DNA of 64,000 nt from Patiria pectinifera. Lineage: Eukaryota > Echinodermata > Asteroidea > Valvatida > Asterinidae. Made by a program: the position numbers and the translations under genes. The notes below the pieces were generated by a model. It did not search any database, was not told the origin of the DNA, and was given only the letters and a program-made list of their open reading frames with translations. The stretch covers positions 7,440,001-7,504,000 of the forward strand of contig CM057141.1 in the NCBI GenBank assembly GCA_029964075.1, written 5' to 3'. How positions within the stretch are numbered: the first letter of the stretch is position 1; every line of letters begins with the position of its first letter. This document shows, in pieces, positions 33,436-45,296 of the stretch.

Positions 33436-34555
33436 TATAAAAACGAAGACCCGATCTATCTTGAATTATAAGTTTACCAAATAAACCTAGGCCTACATAT
33501 GGTTGTCGGCAAAGTGAGCTTGATTTTATTTTTAACTTTAATCGAAGAAATAACATCGTCCCCTAAAATAAGTGTTGAGTTTTTTTTGTTTTATAGGCCT
33601 ACATGCACATGTAATGTTAAACCAAGTCGTCTCATTTGATATACATTTCTTTCTTTTTTTTCTTCAGGGGATCAGGGGACTGAACGGAATTAAGTGTGTA
33701 ATAATTATTTTGACTTGTTAATGACTTTTGTTTGTTTTTTGAGAAAGATAATTTAAGGGGGAACTAGTTTAATTATGTGGTAGTTTAATGTTCGTAATAT
33801 AAAGTTTTAATGTATTTTAATGTTTTTTGAGCACGGAAACCACTACACTTTCTATTGTATACATTATTGTATATAAATAGCAATAAAGCAAATCTAATCT
33901 AATAATACAAACAAGACTAGCACCATGATTCTCTAATGAAGATGTCAAGTTTGATTATTTGCTTATCCCCTAAATTCAATCCAATTTTACAAGTGACCTT
34001 TAAATTTAAATAAAGGTTTGTCAGCACTGACAATAAATAGAGTTCACGGTTCGGTTTGCCAGTGACGCACGCAGGTTTGCCACTTTCTACATGTGCACGT
34101 CGGCTCTTTTCACAATATTGGTAACCCACGGTCTAGTTTAACCAATGGAGAGTTCACATCCGTTATACCACTGTTTGTGTGATCACTCAGCCGTAGCCGA
34201 AATGTGCATTGCTATGAAACCTTGGACAATTCATATTGGTCTCTCTTTCAGCATCGAACTGATCCCCAAAATAATACAGTTGTTCCCCTTGCTTAGGCTT
34301 GGATTTCGTCATTTTGATGACGTAGTCTTATACGCATGCGTAATTACTTAGCAGGAAGTAGTGGTGCATTTTCCAAAGTGTACATCAAATACGTGCCGTG
34401 CGACGACTGTATAAATCAACGATATGTTCTGGATCACGGTCATGTTTGGAAAAGTGGTCAGAGGAATATACGTGTATTAAGAGCATCTTTAATATAATAC
34501 ACAAGGTAATTGAATTCCTTATTTTTTTGGGGGGGGGGGCAGGGTCGCCAATTGT

Positions 34556-34724
34556 ACACTGTAAAAAAAAATGTGCGAAACACTGTATGAAGTTGGTCTT
34601 AAATTCGGGTAGATGTTGACCGACTCCGGGGAAGAATTTTTCCCAATTGTGTCGGCAGTTGGTATGTTGACCAACATTGGGCAAAATACCAACACACTTT
34701 ACCAACATTTGTTTTACAGTGTGA
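34556..34724. mobile_element. Short MITE, ACACTGTAAAA ends
   Basis: Left ACACTGTAAAAAAAAA, right TTTTACAGTGT, with inner inverted GTTGGT/ACCAAC blocks including TGTTGACC and CCAACATTG. 169 bp, no coding capacity. Confidence 0.65.
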
Positions 34725-35282
34725 CGATGTGTAATATGGCGAGTAGATATTAGGCGTGTAGTATAGGCCCCTACGTCTATGTAAGGATATACTCTGAGGT
34801 ACTGGCGTACAAGACGCATTAATTGTACAGGTAAGGGCTTAAATATACAGGGGTTCCCCCAATGTCTCTCTGGAGGGTGTATCAGAATTTTCGTTATATA
34901 TTTGAAAACAATTTTAAATTCAATTATAGAATTGATGAGCCCAAACAGTTTTCTTTCTTGTGTGAGGTTTTTGTCGGATTCGGTATGGTGGTTGAAACAA
35001 AGGCCAATAATGTAACACCAGTCCGTTTTGCTCCATTCCAAGTTTGACAACGCGCCTATATTGAGAGCGTAATGCGTTTCTTTTTTCTCAGGCCCGCCCC
35101 TACCTGAATGACCTGAATCACTTTGAACGGTTCTAACAGGTGTTTGAGACACTCATCTGCTATTATTAAAGAAGATATTGCACAACAAATAGCCACAGTC
35201 AACAATGAGAAGTGTCGACAATAGTATTCCTCCTGTTTAGTTTTAGTTATTTAATCAAAAGGCCATTTAAGCTTAAATGTTA

Positions 35283-37680
35283 AACTTATTTATTTAACAT
35301 CTTTATACATAAATATAAAATTGAATTAAAAGGAAATGTAAAACCACATGAACAGGGGCTGTCAAGGACAAACAAAAGCATAAAACACTGTCATCAAATG
35401 ATGTGTTTGACCAGACCCCTGTTCAAATTAAAAAAATGAATTTTAAGTGAAGAAATAACAATGAAATAAGAACCATATTATACCAAATTAAACAACTGTA
35501 AATACGAACATGTAATGATAAAAACAGGCCGACTGTATTATCTCAAGATGCTTTTTGTCTTAGATGAAAAACCCCAATGAGACCAAATGACCATGATGAA
35601 ATAAAAATTGATAAAAATGGATTTATATTAATCAAACCAGAAAAAGGGTAAAAACCATTAAAAAAGGAACGCCCCAAAGACCAGTATTAAAAACAACCAG
35701 TATAGAGACGAATTCCCCCCCCCCCAAAATATAAACATATCTGATGTCTGCTAGTTTATACACACTCCCAATTACATGTCGGATAAATCCCTCCTCAAAT
35801 GAGAACGAAAAGCCCTTACACCCTCTAAAATCAAAATGTTCCTGGTTTCAGCATCAAGCTCAGAGATTACTTTAGGAAAGCGAACAGCAGCACTATATTT
35901 GTAGGCATCAGTCCTTGGATTTAAATGATGGAAAGTGAGCATGTCTGGGTGCCTAACATTAACGTGGAACAAATTAAGAAAATCCGACATAAAACCCAAT
36001 CTCTTAGACGTTAAAAGTTTCGTGGTAAAACTGGTGTTTAAAAACGTTCTCCTATTAGAAAGAGTCATTAGACCCAAGCTCTGCAGTCTATCTTGGTAGC
36101 TTTGCTCCATATAGTTCTGTCGCAGTATCATACGACTTGCCCTGCGCTGGATCGATTCGATGGAGTCGATGTGCTTTTTGCGGTGGATCCACCAAACGGG
36201 CGAGCAATAGTCAACAATGGGCAAGATGAGGGTCTTGTACAGGTGGAGAGAAACACTAGAGTGGCAATTGCCAGATACTAAACGTATCAGGCCAATGAGT
36301 CTGTTGCACTTAGAGATAACATCTTGAACGTGCGAATCCCAAGACAGGTTGCTTTGGAACAGGCAGCCAAGAAGCTTGAGGGAACTCACACACTCCAAAG
36401 CAGAACCTCCGAGGGTGTAAGTAGGACTGGGTAGTTGACGCCATGACAAACGCATAACTTTGCATTTTCCAGCATTCAGATGTAGGCAATTGGAGTCAGC
36501 CCACGTTGAAATACTGTTCAAGTCATTTTGAAGTAGAGGATCACGAAGATCGGTGAAAACCATTCTAAACAGAAATGTGTCATCGGCATACTGTACGACG
36601 TTGGATGAAATGTGAAGATGCAAATCGTTAGCATACAGCACATACAACAAAGGCCCAAGAACCGAGCCTTGTGGCACTCCAGAAGAAACTGGCAACCATC
36701 TGGATGTGCTACCTTTGTATACAACTCGCTGCATACGATTTGTCAAAAATGATCCGATCCATTCAAGGGCAGCTCCACTGATGTTAAAGCACTGATGAAG
36801 TTTTTTAGCGAGGATCTTGTGCGATATGGTGTCAAAAGCACAGCTGAAATCCATCAATATCAAGTCCACTGCAGGCACTCTTGCATCCACAGATCTCAAC
36901 CAGGCCGTTGTGGCCGATAATAATGCAGTGTTGCAAGATCTCCCTGGAATAAAGCAATGCTGCTGAGAGGATACAAGACCGTTCTCCAGACAGTGGTCGA
37001 GTATCTGGGGAACAACGATCTTCTCCAAGATTTTGCAGACGATCGGAGTTAACGAGACAGGCCTGTAATTACACAAGTTAGTTTTGTCACCACGTTTGTA
37101 TACCGGCACAACATTAGCACGCTTCCAAGACTTTGGAAGACATCCTGCAGCAAGCGTGCTATTATAGAATTTAGTCAGCACAGGTATGATGGTAGGGCAA
37201 GCTAATTTTAGCATCTGTGCACTGATGCCATCTGGACCGTGAGCTTTTCGAGCAAACAGTTTCTTGATTTCAGAGGCAACCTGCGCTGTGGTTATCCTGA
37301 ATTTGTTCAGAGGTGGGATGTCCAGCGCAGGGGCAGTGACATCGTTGGTATCCGCAGATCCAGAAAAGAAACTGGCAAACAGATCATTAAACTCAGCTGC
37401 AATCCGTGTTGGGTCACAGATTTTGCTACCGTCCGACAGAAGGAAGCAATCGACAGAGTTTGAAGTATTTCGTTTGGATTAACAAACGACCAGAAGGACT
37501 TACGGTTATCCTTTTTCTTAAACAGATCAGTAACAAAGTCACTGTAAGCCTTTTTGGAGGATTTGCCAACCTTATTTCTAGCTCGTTTGTACTTGTTCCA
37601 GGCGGACGCAGTCCCTGTAGATCGAGCTCTCCTGAAAAACTTGGAATGTTGCAAAATAGTACTGTACGCGTGTAACATAA
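35283..37680 (-). mobile_element. 5'-truncated non-LTR retrotransposon (LINE)
   Basis: Contains the reverse-transcriptase ORF 35772-37214, upstream coding fragments in two frames to about 37680, and a 3' UTR ending near 35283-35310 with an ATAAATAAGTT-like A/T tail on the minus strand. No endonuclease domain remains, as expected for 5' truncation. It lies between the coiled-coil gene and the HYR gene. Confidence 0.82.
35772..37214 (-). CDS. LINE reverse transcriptase (fragment)
   Basis: 480 codons; the same frame is open further upstream to about 37450 (KAHGPDGISAQMLK). Motifs in order: PKSWKRANVVPVYKRGDK, NYRPVSLTPIVCKILEK, QQHCFIPGRSCNTALL, LILMDFSCAFDTISH, GVPQGSVLGPLLYVLYANDL and the catalytic QYADDTF. 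This order and the C-terminal RRASRMILRQ-type region fit the CR1/Jockey group of non-LTR elements. Target-primed reverse transcription is the family role. A frameshift near 37475-37490 separates the part encoding TASAWNKYKRARNKVGKSSK. Confidence 0.9.
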   Translation of the reverse strand: MLKLACPTIIPVLTKFYNSTLAAGCLPKSWKRANVVPVYKRGDKTNLCNYRPVSLTPIVCKILEKIVVPQILDHCLENGLVSSQQHCFIPGRSCNTALLSATTAWLRSVDARVPAVDLILMDFSCAFDTISHKILAKKLHQCFNISGAALEWIGSFLTNRMQRVVYKGSTSRWLPVSSGVPQGSVLGPLLYVLYANDLHLHISSNVVQYADDTFLFRMVFTDLRDPLLQNDLNSISTWADSNCLHLNAGKCKVMRLSWRQLPSPTYTLGGSALECVSSLKLLGCLFQSNLSWDSHVQDVISKCNRLIGLIRLVSGNCHSSVSLHLYKTLILPIVDYCSPVWWIHRKKHIDSIESIQRRASRMILRQNYMEQSYQDRLQSLGLMTLSNRRTFLNTSFTTKLLTSKRLGFMSDFLNLFHVNVRHPDMLTFHHLNPRTDAYKYSAAVRFPKVISELDAETRNILILEGVRAFRSHLRRDLSDM

Positions 37681-37956
37681 TATATGTGATTCACACATCA
37701 CATGTATGCCCAGAAAAAACTACGGTTTTCGTGTAATTATTACGCGGTGGTGGGGTTTACCGTGAGTGATGTGAGTGCATTTGAAGCCTCAAATTAATTA
37801 ATTGTTGAGCCGCAAGGAAATGCAAATTGATCCTTTGTACGAAATAAAATCTTGTGATTCTGTTTGTTTCAGACTGCTGTTTCATCGCGATCACATAATA
37901 AGTGTTACAGAACGGCTACTGGTCCATTCCATTAATAGCTGGAAACCTCATGCACG

Positions 37957-38035
37957 ATGCGACGTTTCCTAAGCAAGGTGATTGGTGTTCTTACTGGACT
38001 GACGCTGCTTCTGCCCTCAATAATACTAGCACAGG
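37957..38035 (+). CDS. HYR gene exon 1, signal peptide
   Basis: ATG at 37957, 79 nt, GTGAGT donor in phase 1. Encodes a 26-residue leader with two Arg, then a hydrophobic core ending in IILAQ. Linkage to the exon at 51699 is inferred from strand, phase and HYR-gene architecture; an alternative is that it belongs to an unseen gene. Confidence 0.65.
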
Positions 38036-41000
38036 GTGAGTTACAGTCATATTTACTGTAGTATATAGAACTATGTAATTTAACATCGTCATTTGTGACG
38101 AACACTGGTCTCGGATCAGTTTACGAGGCTTGTACATTCGTGTGTTGTTCAGATACAGGCCTATGTGTGTAATACGCATGCAAAAGGCGAAAATGATTTT
38201 TTTTCATAACGACTTCATTTATACAGCGTGTCCCAAAAAAATGTCCCTCTGATAGACTGCTAAATTAATTCCAAAATCAAGTATTATTCTCAATTTAGTG
38301 TTCAGATTAAGAAAGCCCATTTAATTTTGTAACTTCTGTAAAAATTTCATTGGTCTCGCTTCATTGGTTTTGAATACACAGTCTATTATGTAACAGCAGT
38401 GCTTTTCAGCCCATTCCAAGTTTGCACGTGGAAGGATGTGCAGGAGGAAAATAAAGGTTTACAAGCCGGACATTGAAGAACAAACCATAAGTGGAACACA
38501 CCCTGTGAAAGCAAACACGACCTGTTGAACTGAACTTTGATTAGTTTTCATTTAAAAAAAGTAAACGAACTTAACTTTAGTTACTTAATAACAAAAACAA
38601 GAACACAGTTGTTGAAATAAAAGTGAAGCATGGAATAAGATATGGTATGTCTGTAGTGTGCATTTCTTTCTATCAAACTTGGAAGAGCCGGTAAGCACTG
38701 CTGTTACATAAAAGCCTGTGTATTCAAAACCAATGAAGCGAGACCTTTGACATTTTCACAGGAACTACAAAATTAAGTGGGCTTTCTAAATATGTAAATT
38801 TAATTGAGTATAAAACTTAATTTTGGTAATTATTCTGTGGTCTATGAGAGGAACATTTTTTTGGGACACGCTGTACTGTGGCGGATTTTACTATTGCCAG
38901 GTCAGTTGTCCTCGGCGAACACTCGTGGGTAAGGCGAGTAACCCTAACAGCGCCGAGGTGCAGGTCCGTTCGGTTGGAAATATACCACCAATAATACTCA
39001 GTCTGCTCACAAGATCGCTCACTTCCAGACAGACAATACAGACTGACAAACATGTAAAAATGACTGTGACGCAATGACAAAAGGAAGAAGGTTTCACTGA
39101 TTTATTTAATTAGATCAATTATTATGATTAAAGTGATTTACTTGAATAAGCCCTACATAGCGCCTCAAGTGAGTGTTATGGCGCCTCTATAGTGAGTGTA
39201 TAGCGCCTCCCGCCACTAGTTTGCACTTATCCACCACGCAAGTGCCGCATTTATGAACTTCTATATGTCGCGCACAGTTGTTCCCTCGGCAACGCCTTTC
39301 GTCTCCTCGGGCCTCAAAGGGGTAGGCTCCTCGTGAGCCTGGTTTATATGGAGCGTGTAACTCCTCGATGAGTCCTAACGCCTCCACCGCTACCTACAGC
39401 AGCCCTGCGCCTCAGTGCTCGGACCGATGCCTCAGTAGACGTACGCTCGCTAGCGTACGTCGTCCCTCGAGGCGTCCGGCCAACAGTCGCGCCTCTATGG
39501 CTCCGCTATATGTCCCACGCTAAAGGTAGGTATGCACATATACTTACTGCAGTACGCCCTCTCGCCTCCTTGGATTGACGATCCGGTAGGCTTGGTTGGT
39601 CCTTCCAGCACGAGCAGCGTTCACCAACTGACTAGCCCGCTGGCGGCAACAAACGTATCGCGCGTCTATCGCTTTCTATGGAGCGCCAAGTCAAAACAAA
39701 TTGTGTCAATTGCTCAAATTAGTCCGTGGGACGAGGCCTTTTTTTCGCTCGTTACGCGATCTGGTTTTCCGATTTTTTTCTAATATTTCTCATTCCATTG
39801 ATCAAAAATAGAAAGCGCTAACAAACCACGTTCCCGCGTTCGTGGGTGGTTTGGGACTTCACAAATGAATTTTAATTAACATCAAATTCGAGGTTACAGC
39901 CAAAAAATCGTTAGACAAACATAACGCCCGAGAGAGGATAAAAATCAACCAATAACGTGCAAGGTTTGTGTTGCGTCGCCAAAGAACCAATCAAATTGCA
40001 CGTTCTATACACGTCGACAAGAGGCGAGTCCAACATGGCGTCGTCCATGTCGTCGGAAGGAAGTACCGAGTCCGAGAGACCGCAGCGGAGACAGGTGAAG
40101 AAAATGCTCCAAAATCATCAGTTCAGTGTCTCATGCACTTTCCGACTGGAAAGGGTGAAGTGCAGTTATTTTCGGAGCACAGCTGGTCACGTTTCCTTGA
40201 GTATACCGACGTCTGGAAGGCCTTCACAAAAGGACCGCAAACCGAGATAGCAAGGGCCAGGGACAAGGCAATTCATCGCCAAAACATGCGCCACGTCAGC
40301 CGGAGCCGGAGCAAGTGTTGCTACGGATCAGCACGATCAGCCCGTCAGTATGCGGTTGCAATCTCACGATCCTAGAGAATGCCGGTCATCATCGGTGAGA
40401 TACAAATCATACACTTCCCTTCACTTCGAGATTGTGTAATATCTAGTAACCTACCAATGTCCATGACCAGATCATGACTTGACTATTTTATGATCATGAT
40501 GATCGAGATAAAATAAGGGCAAGGTCATTAAGGGAAGGGGGGGGGCTCTGAAAATTCATGGCATAGGGGGGCCTGAATGCAGTACATGTAGATTTTTATG
40601 CTTTCCTAAAACTACTTAAATGCAGTCAATGATTGTGTATACACGTTAGTCAACATGTTCTGATGTTAGTGCCTTGCAATTGTGTAGTCATGGTAGGCTT
40701 ATTGGTCATGTTGGTACTATGTAAATGTAAACCTCCACATTTTTCTGTATAGGTCATGCTACAGTCTGTACACTGACAAGTCCAAGGTGAAGAGAGCAGT
40801 TCACGCCCAGCAAAAAGAGAAGTCTAAAGTTGCAGGTACATTTTATTTGTATAGAAACTGTTGCTTCCATTTCTATTCATTAACAAATTTGGTAACCTTC
40901 ATGAAAAAAAAACTGCAGGGAGATGATGGTATGATAAACTTATACAAGTATATTTGTGAGGTGCTGTTGATAATCTCCCTGAATGTCAGACAAGTCGACC

Positions 41001-44000
41001 GTTGAGACAACTCGACTCGGGACAGCTCGACCGTTGAGACTGCTCAACTTAATGGAAATGAATACACGTAGAGCAGAATAAGTTGCACAAATCTGTGGCA
41101 AGACCTATCACAGGTGCGGCGCAGGCATACTCGATGTACAGAGGGCGTCGCGTCGGGCCGGTACGCCCCGCCCGCCCGCGAGGACCGGGCCGGGCCCGGC
41201 AAGCGGGCACGTCGACCGGCGCGGCAAATAGGCGTACAGGCCCGGCAAAAACGATGCCACCGTGCATGGTACGGCCACGTTGATCAGGGATGCGCGCACG
41301 TGGCCTTGAGAAAACGACAATGTGCACGGACAATCACGCTGCGCTATATCGGCTCTGTTATATGCAAAAAAAACACCTCATGTGTCATCACTCCCAAACG
41401 GCGATCAGCCGCCGTCAAAATCCCCGGTACTATCCCCGAAACTAGGCCCAAAACTTGCGAGGCGACTTGTCTCAACGGTCGACTTGTCTTTCCATTTATC
41501 GCACAGTTGGTCCAGTTGTCTCAACGGTCGAGTTGTCTCAACGGTCGACTTGTCTGACCCCCATCTCCCTCCCCCCAGTATTTATCTGATGTCTGTAACT
41601 AAGTTACACTGGAAAACTGTTTTTATATAGTTCAGTTCACCCAGTGTCCATGTGAAATGTATTTTGTTTATGAAAAGACAGTCCAAAGAGTTTAATGTAT
41701 CTTTTGAAACTTTTACTTTTAGCCATAAAAAGGCAATGTACGTGTAACGTAGGGGGGAAAGGGAGTCCACCTGGGCTAGTGTACCATCCACAAATATATA
41801 CATGGCCATGTACATGCACATGTGTATACCAGTATTAGGCCCAAGAACTGATAACTTTCTTTCCATTTATTTTTTAATTTGGAAGAAGGGGAAGGTTTTA
41901 ATGTATACTGTTGTTTACCCTCCCCATCCGACACCCCCCCCCCCCAAAAAAAATCTCACAAATTTAAGGAAGAAACATGACATATACCCTCCTGATTTTG
42001 TTTATTTGAGAGCAACACAACATTTTCATTTGAAAAAATGGCCTTATTTCAATAAATACAACCAAATAAATGTTAATTCCATGTAAAAAGTTGAGTAAGA
42101 TTGTATTTTCTGTTTCTCTCCTGTATTCTAGAAACTGAAACAGCCAAAAAGGTTCCCCACCCCCCTGTGAAAAAGAGAAGACTCCGTTCAGCCACGCAAA
42201 CGGTTTCCAAGACTGCAGCAAGATCACAACATGTTTTTCCCAAACAGTGCATCCTTTGCAGGAAGGAGAAGTGTGTGACCTGCCGAGTCACAAGGAAGAG
42301 GAGGCAAGAACCCCTGGTCACATGTACTACCCTACAGGCTGAAAGATTGCTACAGGCGGCGGAAGACAACAACAATGAAGAACTTCTTATGCACATTGTC
42401 AATTCCAAAATGGATGTGCTCAGAATTGTTTCGGTGCATTTGTGTTATTGCTCTTATTGTTTCTTGTATTTGACACTTATACATGTACTGTAATTGCAGA
42501 AATTCAACTGAGGAAGTGCCATTGCATTGGTGTGGTCAGAATAATTGATATCTGTGAAAACACATTTGTGTTTGTTTACAAACTGGCATTTAGAAAACTT
42601 ATTTTTGTTTTAATTTCTTTTTCATGAAGGCTGTTAACCAAATTGGCAGAAAGATACATGTAACACTACATAAGGTGTGTTTGAAGTTGTATTAAACCCT
42701 TATGAATGTTTGATGTGGTGTATATTGGGATTTGGGCAATGGATAGGGCCAAAAAGGAAATAATTGGTTGTATCGTCGTTTAAAACAGTAGTTCAAGAAA
42801 CAAATGTATACTAGATGGTTTTGAATCCAAGTTTTTACTTATAGTGGAATGCCTGCACACCTTAAACAACTTTTGTAAAGTTATCTGCTACTGGAAGCTG
42901 TTCTTTTGCGGCTCTTTCTTCTGGGGAGGATCTTTGTCATTTAATTTGGAATACATGAACTCATCCTGTTTGAGGTACCTGCCGTCTTTACTCAAATTGT
43001 TCATTCAAGAAAACAACACTAACTGATTAAGATTTTTCAATCTGTGTATTTCTTTTGGCTGAATGAAGTATGTAATGTACAGCACATCAAAGTTGGAATA
43101 AAAAAGTTATAGAAACAGTATTTGGATCGTATTTGTTATACATTGTTTCAAATCGTTCTTATCAAATTTAATCTAAATTTAAATCAATTTAAGTATGACA
43201 CCTGCCCCATATTAATGATGATCAGCGTTTCAGCTAACTAGCAGCCATTTAGAGAAGATTGACTGATTTACAGTTTTTGTGGGATATCATAACGAAGCAA
43301 CTTGCAAGTTCTGGGGCTCATGGGTTGTACACATTATTCTTTCATAAAGGCTTGTCATTTACAAGATATTTTATAATATAAGGAACTCCCTGGTTATTTC
43401 AAATTGAAATTAACTGTAATAAGCATCTTGCTTTAGAAATAATTACAAATAAAAAGGCTAGAATCTAACATTAAACAAATGTTCAGCAAGACGGGCGAAC
43501 CCGCCTCGCGCGCGCATGCATTGCGTGTAACATGTATATTTGCTGTGTCAAAAGAGGGCGCCATTTCTTTCTTTTTTCTCATGCACAATTCCTGCGTGTT
43601 TTTGTCGTAGAATTTCTCATTCCCAAACAATTCGTGGACCGGGGAACAACGTTTTTCTGATATGGTACACCATAATCTACATATCTGGCAAGTTTTATAA
43701 AATTCGGTGAACCAGATCGCCTATCTCGAAAACTAAAGCGTTTTCGGGCTCTCGTCCCACGGACTAAATGTTACACAACTTCCTTCTAAGCCTGAACGTC
43801 CCGTTCAGAATCAGCTGACACAAATCACTACAAACATTAGCAATTGCTACTTAATAATGCACAAAGAAAATTAGCGGGGCAAAATTAGTAACACTTAAAA
43901 CTTATTTATTAAAAATGATTGGCTTCTATACACAACATTGCGACGTCTCTAAATTATCTCACTTTTTCGCCATCAATAATTTAAGTGGACTAACATCAAG

Positions 44001-45260
44001 TGCCCCATGTCGCCTCATAGTGTCTCATAACTTAGGACACTGTTTCCTCATAAATTTAGTTTATCAAAACGTTATATAAACGAGGCAAGTCTCTGAACAA
44101 CAAATTTTAGGGAAACAATCTATTCTACAAATCATTTCTTTTCATTTTAACTAGTAACTTCAACAAAACAATTAGAAATCGAAGATCTGCAACATCTGGT
44201 AGGGTTGGCCTAGAAGGCTATTTCTTCTCGAATAGCTGGTCAAAGTTGACTTAGTAGATTCGCTCTACCCGGGTTTCGCTGACTTTGGTCCCATCCTGGA
44301 AGGTTGTCTGAGTGCTAATTTCTGTAACTCTGGTGACGTGACCTCGGAGGACATCTTGTAGGGCCATTGGTTCTACCGGCCGGAACCGCGGTTATCTTGG
44401 TTCCGTGTTGGGGCTTCACTTAGTTTCCGACGAGTCCTCGGGATGGCTGCTGGCTTCATCCTCTGCTTTTTCCTGACGCATCCTCTCTAACAATACCAGG
44501 GGTTTGCCACTTGCCCTAGGTGGCCCACGAGGAGTCGCTGTTTCCTCTATCACCAGCGACAAAGAAGCAGGTGACAACGAGATTTCGGCAGGGGCACTGG
44601 ACGCTTGGGGGCATGTCAGATTCAAGGGTGCCTCCTGGACGTGCCTAAAGTCCTCGACGGTGCAAGGAGATTCCACTGGCGTGTCAGCCACTCTCCTTCG
44701 CTTCACCTCCGTGTGCGGTTGCTCCTCTGGGCACTTGCTGCAAGCCGCCGGTGCTCTCGCCCGTTTCTCTATTCGCAGCATCTCTCCCACCTCTTCCCAA
44801 CTGGTGGCATCTCCAAGATCGCGTTCGGTCTGTGCGCTGCTAACCCTCTTTGGTGGGTTACGGTGGTGTGTTGTCCCTCCTGATGTTGTCTCTTTGCGTT
44901 TGCGGTCCTCCCTTTCCGTTTCCGTCTCCAGCAAGATCGATTTCACTTCAGTAAGTTGATTTGGATGTTCCTGACGGTAGTGCCTCCTCATGTTATCTTT
45001 CCTGTTGTAATAGAAGTTGCATTTCAAACACCAGCAATACAACTTTGGACCATGTGCTATCTGCATGTGTCGGTAGAGGCTCCTCCTCTGGTTGAACTTC
45101 TCTTCACACTCCTCACAGGCAAAGGTTCTCTTCTCCTGCCGTCTGGGCTTCTCCATTGTCCGACTGCAATGGGGAAAACACACACAAACACAAAATAAGT
45201 TGCAATCAAATATAAACACTATAGTTCTGCTTTCTCCATGCAGCTATTTACAGTCCTTAT

Positions 45261-45296
<36 letters not shown>

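Larger units (their letters stand above)
31693..35280. other. Intergenic, TE fragments only
   Basis: No host exon recognised. It contains a partial copy of the GCTCGTACCCC repeat (32824-32995), a full MITE (33070-33435), a possible LINE 3' tail ending CAATAAAGCAAATCTAATCT (about 33680-33905) and a CACTGTAAAA-ended MITE (34556-34724). Confidence 0.5.
39720..43766 (+). mobile_element. 4.05 kb DNA transposon, TAGTCCGTGGGACGAG TIR
   Basis: Left TAGTCCGTGGGACGAG, right CTCGTCCCACGGACTA, exact inverted ends with AAT on both sides (3 bp target duplication). Subterminal GCGATCTGGTT and TCTCATTCC blocks are also inverted. It carries plus-strand coding segments of a zinc-finger-type protein (40035-42440) but no transposase I can name. 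A MITE (40985-41560) is inserted in it. It is itself inserted in the LTR element. The superfamily is not assigned; a 3 bp duplication is seen in Harbinger and CMC elements. Confidence 0.7.

Noticed and set aside
34385-35152. 255-codon open frame on the minus strand
   Set aside because: It runs through a CACTGTAAAA-type MITE and a poly-G tract, has no family-like motif and a His/Cys/Ile-rich composition typical of antisense TE reading.
41049-41557. GC-rich Arg/Pro/Gly open frames on both strands
   Set aside because: They are a consequence of the GC-rich core of the MITE 40985-41560; no start context or motif, and both strands are equally open.
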